Of a stretch of 64,000 bases of DNA, positions 44,433 through 53,770 are shown piece by piece; position 1 is the first letter of the stretch; each line of letters starts with the position of its first letter. The notes beneath the pieces are model-generated. The model was not told the DNA's origin. It ran no database searches and worked only from the letters and a program-made list of their open reading frames with translations. The stretch is taken from NCBI GenBank assembly GCA_017305555.1, contig JAFKKM010000013.1:37778-101777 (forward strand). The letters are read 5' to 3'. The stretch is from Hyphomicrobiales bacterium (GTDB lineage: Bacteria; Pseudomonadota; Alphaproteobacteria; Rhizobiales; Xanthobacteraceae). The translations under genes and the position numbers were made by a program.

Positions 44433-45371
44433 ATGAAGCGAGCCCACGCGGATACACAAACACCCTCGCGGCGCGGCAGACGGCGCATCGCCGCCGAACG
44501 GATACTGAGCTCTGCCGACGATCCCGGGGTAACAGTCATTGAGGCCAATCGCTGCGACAATGCCTTTCGCGCCGCCGGCGATGAACTGGAACCATCCACG
44601 ATCAAGTCGGCCCATCGGGTGCTCCGCATCTTCGAATACTTTGCGGAAATCCAGCGCCCCGCTGCGATGACAGAGATCGCCCGGCGCCTCAACTATCCGA
44701 CGTCAAGCACGTCAGTATTGCTCAAATGCCTTGTCGATCTCGGCTATCTCAATAGCGATAGTCGAATGCGGACCTACGTGCCCACCGCTCGTATCTCGCT
44801 GATCGGCAGCTGGCTTCGCGATCGTATTTTGCCCGGCGGCAACCTCGAGAAGATCATTCACGAGCTGCATGACAGCACGCAACTCACCACGTTCGTGGCA
44901 AGCCGTAACGGGCTCTACAGCCAATATATCTACGTGTTGCAGGGCACGACGTCCGTTCGCTTTTATCTTGAACCCGGCAGTCTGAGGCTACTGACGCAGT
45001 CGACGCCCGGCCGCGTACTCCTGAGCCTGATGAGCGACAATGACGTTCAGCGCATCGTGCTTCGAATCAACGTCGATGGACTGGCCGCGCCTCCCATACA
45101 GTTCACCGACTTACAGTCCGCACTTGCAACAATTCGTCGGCAAGGCTTTGCCTACACCCGCAACAGGGGAACGCCCGGGCTCAGCACGATCGCCATGCAG
45201 CTCCCCGCGACGCCTCACGCTGGCGCGCTCGCCATCGCGGTAGCCGGATCAAGCGAGAAGATCGATGCCGAAGCATCAGCAATCATCAGTAAAATGCGCG
45301 ACCTGATTGAGACGGAAGTGCCAGGCACGCTGGTGCAGATCGACCCCAGCGTGAAGCCTCGGGAGACTTGA
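44433..45371 (+). CDS. IclR-family regulator, divergent from acyl-CoA dehydrogenase
   Basis: A 312-residue regulator. A basic 55-residue N-terminal leader precedes the winged helix: IKSAHRVLRIFEYFAEIQRP, ARRLNYPTSSTSVLLKCLVD. The C-terminal effector domain contains LLTQSTPGRVLLSLMSDNDV. Longer than usual (about 260) because of the leader. ATG at 44433 preceded by CAGGAT. Such proteins sense aromatic acids or short organic acids and often activate the divergent operon. Confidence 0.88.
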   Translation: MKRAHADTQTPSRRGRRRIAAERILSSADDPGVTVIEANRCDNAFRAAGDELEPSTIKSAHRVLRIFEYFAEIQRPAAMTEIARRLNYPTSSTSVLLKCLVDLGYLNSDSRMRTYVPTARISLIGSWLRDRILPGGNLEKIIHELHDSTQLTTFVASRNGLYSQYIYVLQGTTSVRFYLEPGSLRLLTQSTPGRVLLSLMSDNDVQRIVLRINVDGLAAPPIQFTDLQSALATIRRQGFAYTRNRGTPGLSTIAMQLPATPHAGALAIAVAGSSEKIDAEASAIISKMRDLIETEVPGTLVQIDPSVKPRET

Positions 45372-46232
45372 GGGCGGCGCAACCCAAGTATCCGCGCTGA
45401 TCTGCGTATGAATGGCCATAGGCCAGAGCCCGACTGAGACGACAGCAATGCTTATGTCGCGTGCGTAGGTTGTTCGCGGGGCTTGGTGCCGGAACGCTTT
45501 AGATTGTATGCTTGGCAATTCCGAACGATACTCCAGCTCGCTAGGTTTGGTGCCATGAGATGGCAACTGCAGCTGTTGCAGCCGCAATATTGCGCGCTGC
45601 TCATGGTCTTATTCGTAACGGTCGATGTTTGGCGCGTCACTTAGAATAAAGCTAATAGTTCTTATGTTATTGAATTATAGACATAATTTTCATCACGCGA
45701 GTCACGACTATAAAGGCGAATTCCACCTTGGGCGACCGCCACATAATGAGAAGAGGCCCTTGGCCAGTGGCGGAGAATGCTGACAGAGCTGTTCGAAGCT
45801 GACTTTGATGATTTCAAATGCGATTCAAGTGTCGCCAACCATTGAGCTGCAAGCGTGCAACTGAACATCGATATCGTTGGTCCCGATCGGGGCTCCGACA
45901 GACAGCGTGACCGGGGTAGAACAGCGCCGGTGTCAGGAAAAGTGACGCCGTTTGCTGGCTCACGATATAGCTGAAACTCCGTGCGAAACCGTATTTAGGG
46001 TGCGGCCCAAAGCGGCCGCGGATGCCTCCCCAATTCAGTTTAAGTTTGAGCACCCACGCATTTTTGGATTCTGCGTCGTCGGTTTGAGACTCCCGCTCTC
46101 ACTTCTCACGGTATAGCTGATTCACGGAGGAAATACGGTCTGGAGTTCGACTAGCTTCGTGCTCCTTGCCTATAGTCTGAACGCCAACTGATTAGTCCGC
46201 CCCATTGCATCCCTAGATTTGCCTTCCCAGCA
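45372..46232. other. Gene-poor stretch after the catabolic region
   Basis: About 860 bp, lower in GC, no intact gene. A minus-strand reading (45814-46053) with GFARSFSYIVSQQTASLFLT looks like a piece of a membrane or outer-membrane protein that I cannot place. TTTGAGACTCCCGCTCTCAC at 46083-46102 resembles the T-arm-like sequence at 21426. Confidence 0.4.
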
Positions 46233-46691
46233 TTGCCTTCCAGCAGTGACGCGATGACCCATGCAAAAACGGCCGCCTCGCCGGCTGAAACGATAACGGC
46301 CGTACACATCTCGAACTTGTCCAACGGGATCGGCCATCCGTTGTCCTGGAACTACACCGTCAGCGCCTCTTCGGCCGAATGCCATGCTGCAACCCGAAAG
46401 TGGATCGAAGCGTTTGGCGTTGGTGTGAACGATACCCGCGAGAACCTCGCGGGCGAGACGATCACCGTTACCGTCATCGGCTCATTCGGTTGCCGAACGA
46501 TGGTACCCCTCCGCTTGCTGGCCTTGGCGAGCAATGTCGCCTTCATGACATACGCGGTGCGTAACCAGCTCACGCCAGTTCTCATGCTTCACGCTCTATT
46601 GCTGCCGACGAATATCGTACGGCTCTGGCAAATCCTGGCGACACGGCGCCTTGCGTGGCACCTGCCGCACATGTCGCAGGACTCGACCTAA
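46233..46691 (+). pseudogene. Truncated membrane protein with cNMP-binding-protein-type N-terminus
   Basis: An open reading of 152 codons. The part from codon 90 (MVPLRLLALASNVAFMTYAV and TPVLMLHALLLPTNIVRLWQ) is a good match for the two-helix N-terminal membrane part of proteins that carry a cyclic-nucleotide-binding domain (Popeye-like). It stops shortly after, without any cyclic-nucleotide domain, and the first 80 codons look unrelated. The start would be a TTG, or the ATG at 46500. Probably a remnant. Confidence 0.45.
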
Positions 46692-46858
46692 ACCATGACC
46701 ATTTCAGTTATTCAGTTCCGCGTCACGCCATCGGACGGCGATACGGATCGTTAAGTTGACGACAGCAGCAGACTCGGGCCGCACAACGTAAGCAGCAGGA
46801 CTTGAGCTGCAAACATCCGGAATCGATCCGCAATCCTCATCTACCAATCCCTCAGCCC

Positions 46859-47074
46859 ATGCAGGCACCGCAAATGAGCAGGCTTCCCGATGAACAAACA
46901 AGACCGCATTTCAACGAAAGCGATTTAACGGAGGCAGACCGACGAACATACCGCATCTGGGCGATCGGAACATGGGTCGTTTACTTGGCTATCGCTGCGA
47001 TTGTTATATTGAGTAAGCTGGTGAGCGGGGCGACGGATTCAATTTCGATACAAGCGATCCACTCTTTGGAGTAG
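46859..47074 (+). CDS. Small membrane protein, 71 residues
   Basis: One transmembrane helix (WAIGTWVVYLAIAAIVILSK) after a polar N-terminal part with DEQTRPHFNESDLTEADRRT. No family recognised. Start at 46859 or 46874; neither has a strong ribosome site. Called because of its clear topology and codon use, but uncertain. Confidence 0.45.
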   Translation: MQAPQMSRLPDEQTRPHFNESDLTEADRRTYRIWAIGTWVVYLAIAAIVILSKLVSGATDSISIQAIHSLE

Positions 47075-47425
47075 CAACTTGTCTGTGAAGACAGCCCCGA
47101 TTGCGTTCGCAACCTCTTGGCGAACAGCATTCACAGGATTCGATATCGATCTCGTTTGGCAAACCGCTGCCCGGCTTTAGATACTCGCGAGGTATGCAAA
47201 CATCGATGGCTTCGTGATGCAGAACCAGATCTTCCCGTCCGGGAACAGAATCGATCGCGTTCTTGCTGGAGCGTGGTATTGATCGGCGAAAATCTGGCCG
47301 ACCGACGTTACTTCGTATGTTTTCCGTCGGCAACGGCACGATCGCTCTCACCGAGCCACGCACAATCTGTCCGGCAGCGAAAATGAAATACCAAGTGCCC
47401 GTGAAGCGCCACATGCTTGGCAAAC
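47075..47425. other. Gene-free stretch before the AraC gene
   Basis: No gene or repeat seen. Short open readings on both strands have no recognisable product. Confidence 0.4.
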
Positions 47426-48535
47426 TCATTCTGCGCTCAGCTCCGAGGCCCGAGCTTCGTCCGGAAAGGCTTCTATCCAGGCCTGCAGATTGGCGAAGCC
47501 GCCTCGTTTGGCCTGAGCAGCGAGTCCGGCATAGTCCTTCCGCCGAACCATCGCGTGGAACTGATGCGGCGTCAGGCCAAAACGCGAACGGAACGAACGG
47601 GTGAGCTGTTCTTCGCTTTGGAATCCGTACTTGGGCGAAATTGACCGTAACGACGGCATCACCAACTTGCTGTTGAGCAGCGTTTTCATGGTGCGCTCCA
47701 GGCACCGCTGCAAGATCGCCGCGCGCATGCCGCCAAGCGGCTCGAACAGGCGGTAAAGACCGGAACGGGATAGCGGCAGGCTTGCTTCAATGAGTGCTGG
47801 CGAAAGGTCGGAATTGCCGAGTTCGCGATCGATCAGCGCGAGGGCTTTGGCCAATCGTGCGGCACCGGCATCGTCATCGTGCGCCATCACACTTTCAAGC
47901 ATGCCCGCCGTCATCGCTAGCAGACCATCCACCACCGCGCCGGCTTCCGCTCGGCTCAATCCGTCCGCGGTCTGAATCAATGCTTCCATTGCCCTGTAGA
48001 GCATTTTCCCCGCTCCACTTGTCGCCCGGAATACGGTGCCATGGGCCGTTTCGTCGAGCAGTTGCGACGGGACCATGTCGCGCGCCACCATAATGTACAT
48101 GCTGCGGAAATCGGTGGCGCGGCTCTCGGCCTCACGACTCAAATCGAGAACCACCACATCGCCCGGCCGCACATTGCGAGCGTGGCCGCCGTAAATCGAC
48201 TCGAGTTCGCCCTTTACCTGGACGTGCAACAAAAATTGGTCACCGCCGCGCGCAATCTCCTCCGGACGGCGCCTTAGTGTTTGCGCTACGGAATCGACCT
48301 GAGCGAATACTGCATACGGGAGTTTATATGTTATCGCATGCGCCGAGAACCGTGCCGCCACGTCGGGTTCAAGATCGAGTTTATAGAGTATCTCTATATT
48401 CTGTCGGTAAAGGGCGAGTGCCGTGCCGTCCGTATCAGGCCCGAGACGCATATCGTATTTCGGGAGGTTGGCCGAGGCAGCTGTTGCAGGACTTCCAGCG
48501 GGCATAACAAGACGGCCATTAGTTGACGCGGGCAT
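47426..48535 (-). CDS. AraC-family regulator
   Basis: A 369-residue regulator. N-terminal AraC-binding-like (cupin) domain with DQFLLHVQVKGELESIYGGH and VRPGDVVVLDLSREAESRAT; C-terminal double helix-turn-helix with LSRSGLYRLFEPLGGMRAAI and SISPKYGFQSEEQLTRSFRS, RFGLTPHQFHAMVR. A 45-residue extension follows the second HTH. Alone, with no gene close by on the same strand; a target could be the nearby MBL/FAD operon or a distant gene. Ligands of similar proteins are aromatic acids or alkanols. Confidence 0.85.
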   Translation of the reverse strand: MPASTNGRLVMPAGSPATAASANLPKYDMRLGPDTDGTALALYRQNIEILYKLDLEPDVAARFSAHAITYKLPYAVFAQVDSVAQTLRRRPEEIARGGDQFLLHVQVKGELESIYGGHARNVRPGDVVVLDLSREAESRATDFRSMYIMVARDMVPSQLLDETAHGTVFRATSGAGKMLYRAMEALIQTADGLSRAEAGAVVDGLLAMTAGMLESVMAHDDDAGAARLAKALALIDRELGNSDLSPALIEASLPLSRSGLYRLFEPLGGMRAAILQRCLERTMKTLLNSKLVMPSLRSISPKYGFQSEEQLTRSFRSRFGLTPHQFHAMVRRKDYAGLAAQAKRGGFANLQAWIEAFPDEARASELSAE

Positions 48536-48879
48536 GACACCACGCCGAGACGAGAAGATCTTTCTCAGCCACGCCGTGTCAGTCGAATGATTGGAAAGTA
48601 CGAAAGGCTATTGAAAGCGGCGCCTTCAACTGATCAAGATGAGCATTCATATGTCGGTACGGCACCCGCTAGAGGCATGACCGCGCCAGCAAAAATCGCT
48701 ATTTTTTTCATTGTTTTCACTCCCGATCTGAAATCGGTAAAGCGAGAATGTCACTATCACGGGTTGAATCCAAGTGAGACTTTGGATGAAATAAATTGCC
48801 ACTGCATATCGGCATCAATGCCGACTCCGCCGAGACCATTGCCGCGAGTTGATCCGGAGATATCCTATTGACCCGAATA
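48536..48879. other. Gene-free stretch upstream of the AraC gene
   Basis: Promoter of the AraC gene must lie here. No further gene seen; the palindromic repeat copy 1 begins at its right end. Confidence 0.4.
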
Positions 48880-48936
48880 GTCGCAATTCCGAATGGTGGG
48901 TATTTTGACGCGCCATTCAGAACAGAACTGCGAACT
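48880..48936. repeat. Palindromic repeat element, copy 1
   Basis: A nested inverted repeat. Inner arms GAATGG (48891-48896) and CCATTC (48913-48918), outer arms TCGCA (48881-48885) and TGCGA (48929-48933). The core from GAATGG through the outer arm GCGAAC is nearly identical to copy 2 at 58595-58656, in the same orientation. It lies just after the end of the MBL gene and may fold as an RNA hairpin. Confidence 0.75.
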
Positions 48937-49000
48937 TATACGCTATTGAAGTTTCGTTATCATTCTAAGTTCAGCAGATAATTCAGCAACGAGCTCTCGC

Positions 49001-49891
49001 CTACAAAGTATGTCGCCAAGGCATTGGCACCAGACGATAGCCCTCATCATGTCGATCGAGATACATGAGCCCTGGAAAGCCCAGATGCATTCCCACCACC
49101 GGCATCCTGTCGGTGGCAACCATGTCGAACACCCGACGGCGGGTGTCGGCCGCGCCTTGAGGATCGACATCAAACACCACGCCGGCGTGCGGAAACGCTG
49201 TTTGCACTTCGGGAACATGGACCGTATCGCCCCAGATCAGGAGCGCCTCCGCACCGGAAGCAATCAGGCACATCGTGTGACCCGGCGTATGACCCGGTGC
49301 CTTCAGCACCGTGACTCCCGGAAAAATCTCTCCGTCCCTGAAGAGACGCAGCCGATCGCGATAAGGCGCGAGCTGTTCGCGGGGGCATTCGAAAAACAAG
49401 GCGCGATCATTCTTGCCGGCGCGCTGCATCGTCGCGTCGTCCATCCAGTAGGCGTATTCGTCTGCGCTGACCGCCAATTCGGCATTCGGGAATCGCGCTT
49501 TGCCGTCGGCTTTGTCAGTAAGTCCGCCGACATGATCCGGGTGGATATGAGTCAAGAAAACAGTATCGATTGCCAGACTATCGATACCCGCCGCGCGCAG
49601 ATTGGACGCTAGACAGCCCGCGTTCCGTCCCATGTAGCCGCCGGCCCCGGTATCAACAATCATGGTGCGACCGGAGTATTGAACAACAAACGTATTGATT
49701 TCGACAACGGCAGGATAGCGGTGCGTGGCATGAAGAACTGCCTTCGCCGCATCGAGATCGACATTGCGCAGAATGGCCTCGCCGCCTTTCACGTATCCGT
49801 CCGATAGTGCGGTGACGAGCACATCGCCTACCCGAATCCGATAGACCGCCGACACTTGCGCCAGCGCTGACTGGGTCACCTCAATCGACAT
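49001..49891 (-). CDS. MBL-fold metallo-hydrolase (methyl parathion hydrolase/lactonase type)
   Basis: A 296-residue metallo-beta-lactamase fold protein. Zinc motif THIHPDHVGGL near residue 113, APGHTPGHTMCL with His, the bridging Asp in IWGDTVHV, and a final GMHLGFPGLMYL with His. The VFDVDPQGAADTRRRVFDMV end is typical of methyl-parathion-hydrolase and quorum-quenching lactonase relatives. Hydrolyses an ester, lactone or phosphoester. Start at 49891 with GGAG 7-11 nt upstream. Last gene of the IclR-led run, 117 bp after the FAD hydroxylase; it may open a lactone made by that hydroxylase. Confidence 0.88.
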   Translation of the reverse strand: MSIEVTQSALAQVSAVYRIRVGDVLVTALSDGYVKGGEAILRNVDLDAAKAVLHATHRYPAVVEINTFVVQYSGRTMIVDTGAGGYMGRNAGCLASNLRAAGIDSLAIDTVFLTHIHPDHVGGLTDKADGKARFPNAELAVSADEYAYWMDDATMQRAGKNDRALFFECPREQLAPYRDRLRLFRDGEIFPGVTVLKAPGHTPGHTMCLIASGAEALLIWGDTVHVPEVQTAFPHAGVVFDVDPQGAADTRRRVFDMVATDRMPVVGMHLGFPGLMYLDRHDEGYRLVPMPWRHTL

Positions 49892-50008
49892 CAAACGTCT
49901 CCAGGATATCACCCGGCCGGCCTCGACCGGCCAACCCCAGCTTCTGCTGTTTCACGGAATTGCCTGTTACGCGCTCGATGTCAGGCAAATATCCCGCATG
50001 CTTCCAGC

Positions 50009-51229
50009 TTACCAGGCCGGCAGACTTCGCCATTCGGTATCGCTTCCGAGGACAGCCTTCTCGGCGTCGTAACTATAGAGCCAGTGCTGCTCAGGCGTAA
50101 TGCGATCACCGAACGCTTCGTTCTTTTTACGGAATCGGGCATTGCGCTGCGCCACCGCTTCGGCGTCGGCGAGATGATACCAGCCTTCAGCCTCGCGCGA
50201 GTGCCGGACCATCCGGTTGGCACGCTCGAGCCGCAACTCCTCGTAATGCTTCAGTGCCTTTTTCGGATCCGTTTCGCCAAGCTCCAGACAGCGCGCCAAC
50301 ACCCAAGCGTCCTCAATTCCCTGGCCGGCGCCCGAGGCGTGATAGGGCAGCATGGCATGAGCAGCATCACCCATCAGCGCGATGCGACGGTCAACCCAAC
50401 TGTCCAGCGGGTTGCGGTCATACATCGCGGTCACGAAAATCTCTTTCGTGGCGGCAATGATCCGTTGCGGCCTGTCATACCAGCCATTGAAGGCCGCGAG
50501 AATTTCCTCTTTTGACGCCGTTTGCGACCAGGATTCGAGTTTTTTGCCGTTGGCGGGACCGGTGGCGAGCCAGTTCATCTTACGGCCGCCGGAAATGTAA
50601 TAATAAACGAATGACAACTCGGGGCCCATGTCGACATAAGCGGAAACCGGGACCTTCAGATCGCTGACATCCGCCGCATCGAGAACGCCGCGCCACGAGA
50701 CGAACCCGGAAGCCCGCGGCGGATCAGGCTTGAATACCTGTTCGCGAACGATCGAGTGGATGCCATCCGCTCCGATTACGACATCGCCCTCGTATCGCTC
50801 GCCGTTCTCGCAAACGACCCATGCGCCGTTGGCGTCCTGGCCCATCGACTTGACCTTGTGATTCATCTTGATGCGACTGGGATCCAGCCGCCTGGTCAAG
50901 GCGTCGATCACGTCGGGACGATACGCATGATAGTAGGCGCTGCCATAGATTTTTCGAACCTGCGGCATGAGTGCGACACGCAACACGGTCTCACCGGTAT
51001 CCCAAACCGAGTACTTGTGGAAGTCAGGCTCCGCGCAAAAGCGCTCAAGGTCTTCGCCGAGCCCGAGCCAGGTCAGAACGCGCACCGCATTCGGACTGAG
51101 CTGGATTCCGGCCCCGACCTCCCCGAAGGACGGAGCTTGCTCAAGGAGTACGTAATCCAGTCCGGTCTTCTGCAAACTGAGCGCGAGCGCCGAACCACCG
51201 ATTCCCGCACCAACAATGATGATCTTCAT
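50009..51229 (-). CDS. FAD-dependent aromatic hydroxylase (salicylate hydroxylase-like)
   Basis: A 406-residue group A flavoprotein monooxygenase. FAD motif IIVGAGIGGSALAL (residues 3-16), NAD(P)H/FAD motif VVIGADGIHSIVR, and GD motif RRIALMGDAAHAMLPYHASG. Resembles salicylate and 6-hydroxynicotinate hydroxylases, which hydroxylate (and often decarboxylate) an aromatic acid with NAD(P)H. Start ATG at 51229 with AGGAGAAAG; an extension upstream lies in LivM. ATGA overlap with the permease gene. The transporter run ahead of it suggests the substrate is imported by it. Confidence 0.9.
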   Translation of the reverse strand: MKIIIVGAGIGGSALALSLQKTGLDYVLLEQAPSFGEVGAGIQLSPNAVRVLTWLGLGEDLERFCAEPDFHKYSVWDTGETVLRVALMPQVRKIYGSAYYHAYRPDVIDALTRRLDPSRIKMNHKVKSMGQDANGAWVVCENGERYEGDVVIGADGIHSIVREQVFKPDPPRASGFVSWRGVLDAADVSDLKVPVSAYVDMGPELSFVYYYISGGRKMNWLATGPANGKKLESWSQTASKEEILAAFNGWYDRPQRIIAATKEIFVTAMYDRNPLDSWVDRRIALMGDAAHAMLPYHASGAGQGIEDAWVLARCLELGETDPKKALKHYEELRLERANRMVRHSREAEGWYHLADAEAVAQRNARFRKKNEAFGDRITPEQHWLYSYDAEKAVLGSDTEWRSLPAW

Positions 51230-52209
51230 TTCTTTCTCCTCGACCTGAGCGGCCACGAACCGCGAAAGAGGTAATTGACGGTCCCGCTGATCCCGCGCGG
51301 AAACAGCAAAATGCACACGATGACCAGCAGCCCGTACAACAACGAATCGAAGCCCGGCACGTTGCCGCCGAAAAGTCCTCTGAGCCATTCGCCAAGAGGA
51401 AATAACAACATCGTTCCGATCACCGGTCCCCATACGGTGCCCATGCCGCCGACAAGCGCGAACAGGATCACCTTGATGGTGATGGATGGCCCAAAGAACG
51501 TGAGCGGATCGACGAAAAGCAGATACTGCGCATAGATCGAGCCTCCCAGCGCCGTCAGCGCGCCGCTGGCCGCCAGCGCGATCATGCGTTCGCGCGCGGG
51601 GCTTATTCCCATCGCCTGCGCAGCGAGCGGATTTTCACGAACCGCGCGGAAGCGATAGCCGCGCGCCGATTGTGCAAATGCTGCGACCACGATCTGGCAA
51701 ATCACGAGAAATGCAATCGCGGTCCACAAATACAATGCGTCGGACGAGAATTGCATTGCGGCCACACCGCTTGCCGGCGGCAGGCTGATGCCGCGACTGG
51801 CGCCAAACGGCTCGAAACTGTCGATGCAAATATAAGCCATCTCGGCGATTGCGAGCGTCATGACCGCGAAAGCGAGATCTCCGATCGCGCAGCGTTCGGC
51901 GAGCCACGCGATCGCCATTCCCGTAAGCGCCGCGATCAGCGCGCCGGCCAACATACCGATCCATGGGGTGAGGCCGTAATTGGTGAAAAGCAGCACCGAA
52001 GTATAAGCCCCAGCGCCGAAGAACAAGCCGTGGCCGAACGAGAACGTACCGGCGATACCGCCCGCGAGATTCCACGCCGAGGCAACGCCTGCATAGATCA
52101 CGGCAAGGAAGATGACGCCGATCCAGTAGTGCGGCATGACCTCGATGGCGCCGAATGCCGCCAAAGCGACGAGGGCGTTGAACCCGAATTGAACCGACAC
52201 CGCCTTCAT
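51226..52209 (-). CDS. livM: Branched-chain-type ABC transporter permease LivM
   Basis: A 327-residue inner-membrane permease with about nine helices. Contains AWNLAGGIAGTFSFGHGLFF, the LivM/BraE signature and RAVRENPLAAQAMGISPARE, the cytoplasmic coupling region. Overlaps LivH by 4 bp and the FAD hydroxylase by 4 bp. Confidence 0.93.
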   Translation of the reverse strand: MKAVSVQFGFNALVALAAFGAIEVMPHYWIGVIFLAVIYAGVASAWNLAGGIAGTFSFGHGLFFGAGAYTSVLLFTNYGLTPWIGMLAGALIAALTGMAIAWLAERCAIGDLAFAVMTLAIAEMAYICIDSFEPFGASRGISLPPASGVAAMQFSSDALYLWTAIAFLVICQIVVAAFAQSARGYRFRAVRENPLAAQAMGISPARERMIALAASGALTALGGSIYAQYLLFVDPLTFFGPSITIKVILFALVGGMGTVWGPVIGTMLLFPLGEWLRGLFGGNVPGFDSLLYGLLVIVCILLFPRGISGTVNYLFRGSWPLRSRRKK

Positions 52210-53078
52210 GATCGCACCAGCAAAGCGGCGAAACCGCCCGGACGTAGCATCAACACGCCGACCAGCAGCGCGTAGGGCAACAGCGCGCCGAACGAGCCCG
52301 GCAGGAACAGTAGTCCCAACGATTGAGCGATGCCGACGACAAGCCCCGCGAAGATCGTTCCGACAAGCGACCCCATGCCGCCGACGATCAGGATAACGAG
52401 CGAAAGGACGGTGTATTGCAAGCCTATATCCGGCGTCAGCGTCACGATCGAACTCATCGGCGGCGCGATGATGCCGAGCATGCCGACACCAAGCGCCCAG
52501 GTTAACCCCTCCAGACGCTCGACCGAGAGACCGGCAAGGCGTGCCGCCAGGTTATCGTTGGCGACCGCGCGCAGATGACGACCGAAGTCCGACCACTGGA
52601 TGGCGAGCGCGAGGACGCCTAACCCGACAAGAGAGATCGACGCGCCGATCATCGTCGTCATCGTGAACCCGGTGCCAAGAATATGCACGAAGCGCGAGTT
52701 GAACGGGCTTTCGACCGACTGCAAATCGCCTCCAAAGCCGATCAGTATGCTGGCGTCGAGAACGAAGGAGAGCCCGAGCAGAAGCTGAACGGCGAGGAGA
52801 TGATGTCGGGTGCGGATCGGATGGATCAGGCCCCAGTACAGTGCCCAACCCAGACATGCCATCAACGGAGTAATCACCAGTGCGAAAAGCAATGGATTGA
52901 TATCGATCGACCGGCTGAGCGCGAAGGTGAGATACATCGCCACAACGAACAGCGAGCCGTGAGCGAAGTTCGTCAAGCGCGAGATGCGATAGATCAATGT
53001 CATGCCGACCGTAAGAAAGGCGAGCATCAGTCCAGTTAAAATGCCCTGGACAAGACCGGATATAACGAGCCCAATCAC
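52206..53078 (-). CDS. livH: Branched-chain-type ABC transporter permease LivH
   Basis: A 290-residue permease. ISGLVQGILTGLMLAFLTVG in helix 1, MTLIYRISRLTNFAHGSLFV (the LivH signature), then RAVANDNLAARLAGLSVERL and LVILIVGGMGSLVGTIFAGL. Pairs with LivM to form the membrane channel. ATGA overlaps on both sides. Confidence 0.93.
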   Translation of the reverse strand: MIGLVISGLVQGILTGLMLAFLTVGMTLIYRISRLTNFAHGSLFVVAMYLTFALSRSIDINPLLFALVITPLMACLGWALYWGLIHPIRTRHHLLAVQLLLGLSFVLDASILIGFGGDLQSVESPFNSRFVHILGTGFTMTTMIGASISLVGLGVLALAIQWSDFGRHLRAVANDNLAARLAGLSVERLEGLTWALGVGMLGIIAPPMSSIVTLTPDIGLQYTVLSLVILIVGGMGSLVGTIFAGLVVGIAQSLGLLFLPGSFGALLPYALLVGVLMLRPGGFAALLVRS

Positions 53079-53770
53079 GTCAGATACACCTCGCCAAGAG
53101 CCGCCGCCTTCAACTGCGCGCTATCGCCTTCGAGAACGATGCGGCCGCCCGCCATAACATAACCCCGGCTGCACAGCTCGAGGCTAAGCTCGGCGTTCTG
53201 CTCCGACAGCAGGATGGTGGTGCCGGCGCCATGGACATTTCGCAAAGTGGTGAAGACATCATCGATGGCCACGGGAGAAAGGCCAAGCGTCGGTTCGTCG
53301 ATCAGGAGCAGTCGTGGCTCCGCCATGAGCGCGCGGCAGATGACGACCAGTTGCTGCTGACCGCCGGAGAGGGTTCCGGCCCGGCGCGCTCTCAATTCCG
53401 CAAGCAAAGGCAGAGCGTCGAGCAACTTGTCCAACTGCCGCCGCCGTGCCCGCGGCTTCAGCCGCGCCCCGCCGACAAGGAGATTTTCCTCCACTGAAAG
53501 GCCTGCAAAGATGTGGCGCCCTTCGGGAATCTGAATGATCCCCTGCGCGACGATCTGATCGGAACGTTGATTACGAATATCGGCATCCGCGAACCTGATG
53601 GAGCCGGAGTGCGCAGGGACAAGACCGGAAATTGCGCGCAACAGCGTTGTCTTGCCGGCGTTGTTGGGGCCAAGCAATGCAACGCACTCGTTGTGAGCGA
53701 TGTGCATGCTGACATCATGCAGCACCTCGATTTTCCCGTAGCTGACGGAAAGCTGCGCAATGTCAAGCAA
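53075..53770 (-). CDS. livF: Branched-chain-type ABC transporter ATPase LivF
   Basis: A 231-residue ATPase. Walker A GPNNAGKTTLL (Asn in place of the usual Gly), Q-loop IIQIPEGRHIFAGLSV, signature LSGGQQQLVVICRALM, Walker B LLLIDEPTLGLSP, switch His replaced by Gln/Asn in LLSEQNAELSL, as is usual for LivF. The start is placed at the TTG 53770, with AGAGAGG 6-12 nt upstream and an 8-bp overlap with livG; the upstream TTG at 53794 is possible. Confidence 0.9.
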   Translation of the reverse strand: MLDIAQLSVSYGKIEVLHDVSMHIAHNECVALLGPNNAGKTTLLRAISGLVPAHSGSIRFADADIRNQRSDQIVAQGIIQIPEGRHIFAGLSVEENLLVGGARLKPRARRRQLDKLLDALPLLAELRARRAGTLSGGQQQLVVICRALMAEPRLLLIDEPTLGLSPVAIDDVFTTLRNVHGAGTTILLSEQNAELSLELCSRGYVMAGGRIVLEGDSAQLKAAALGEVYLT

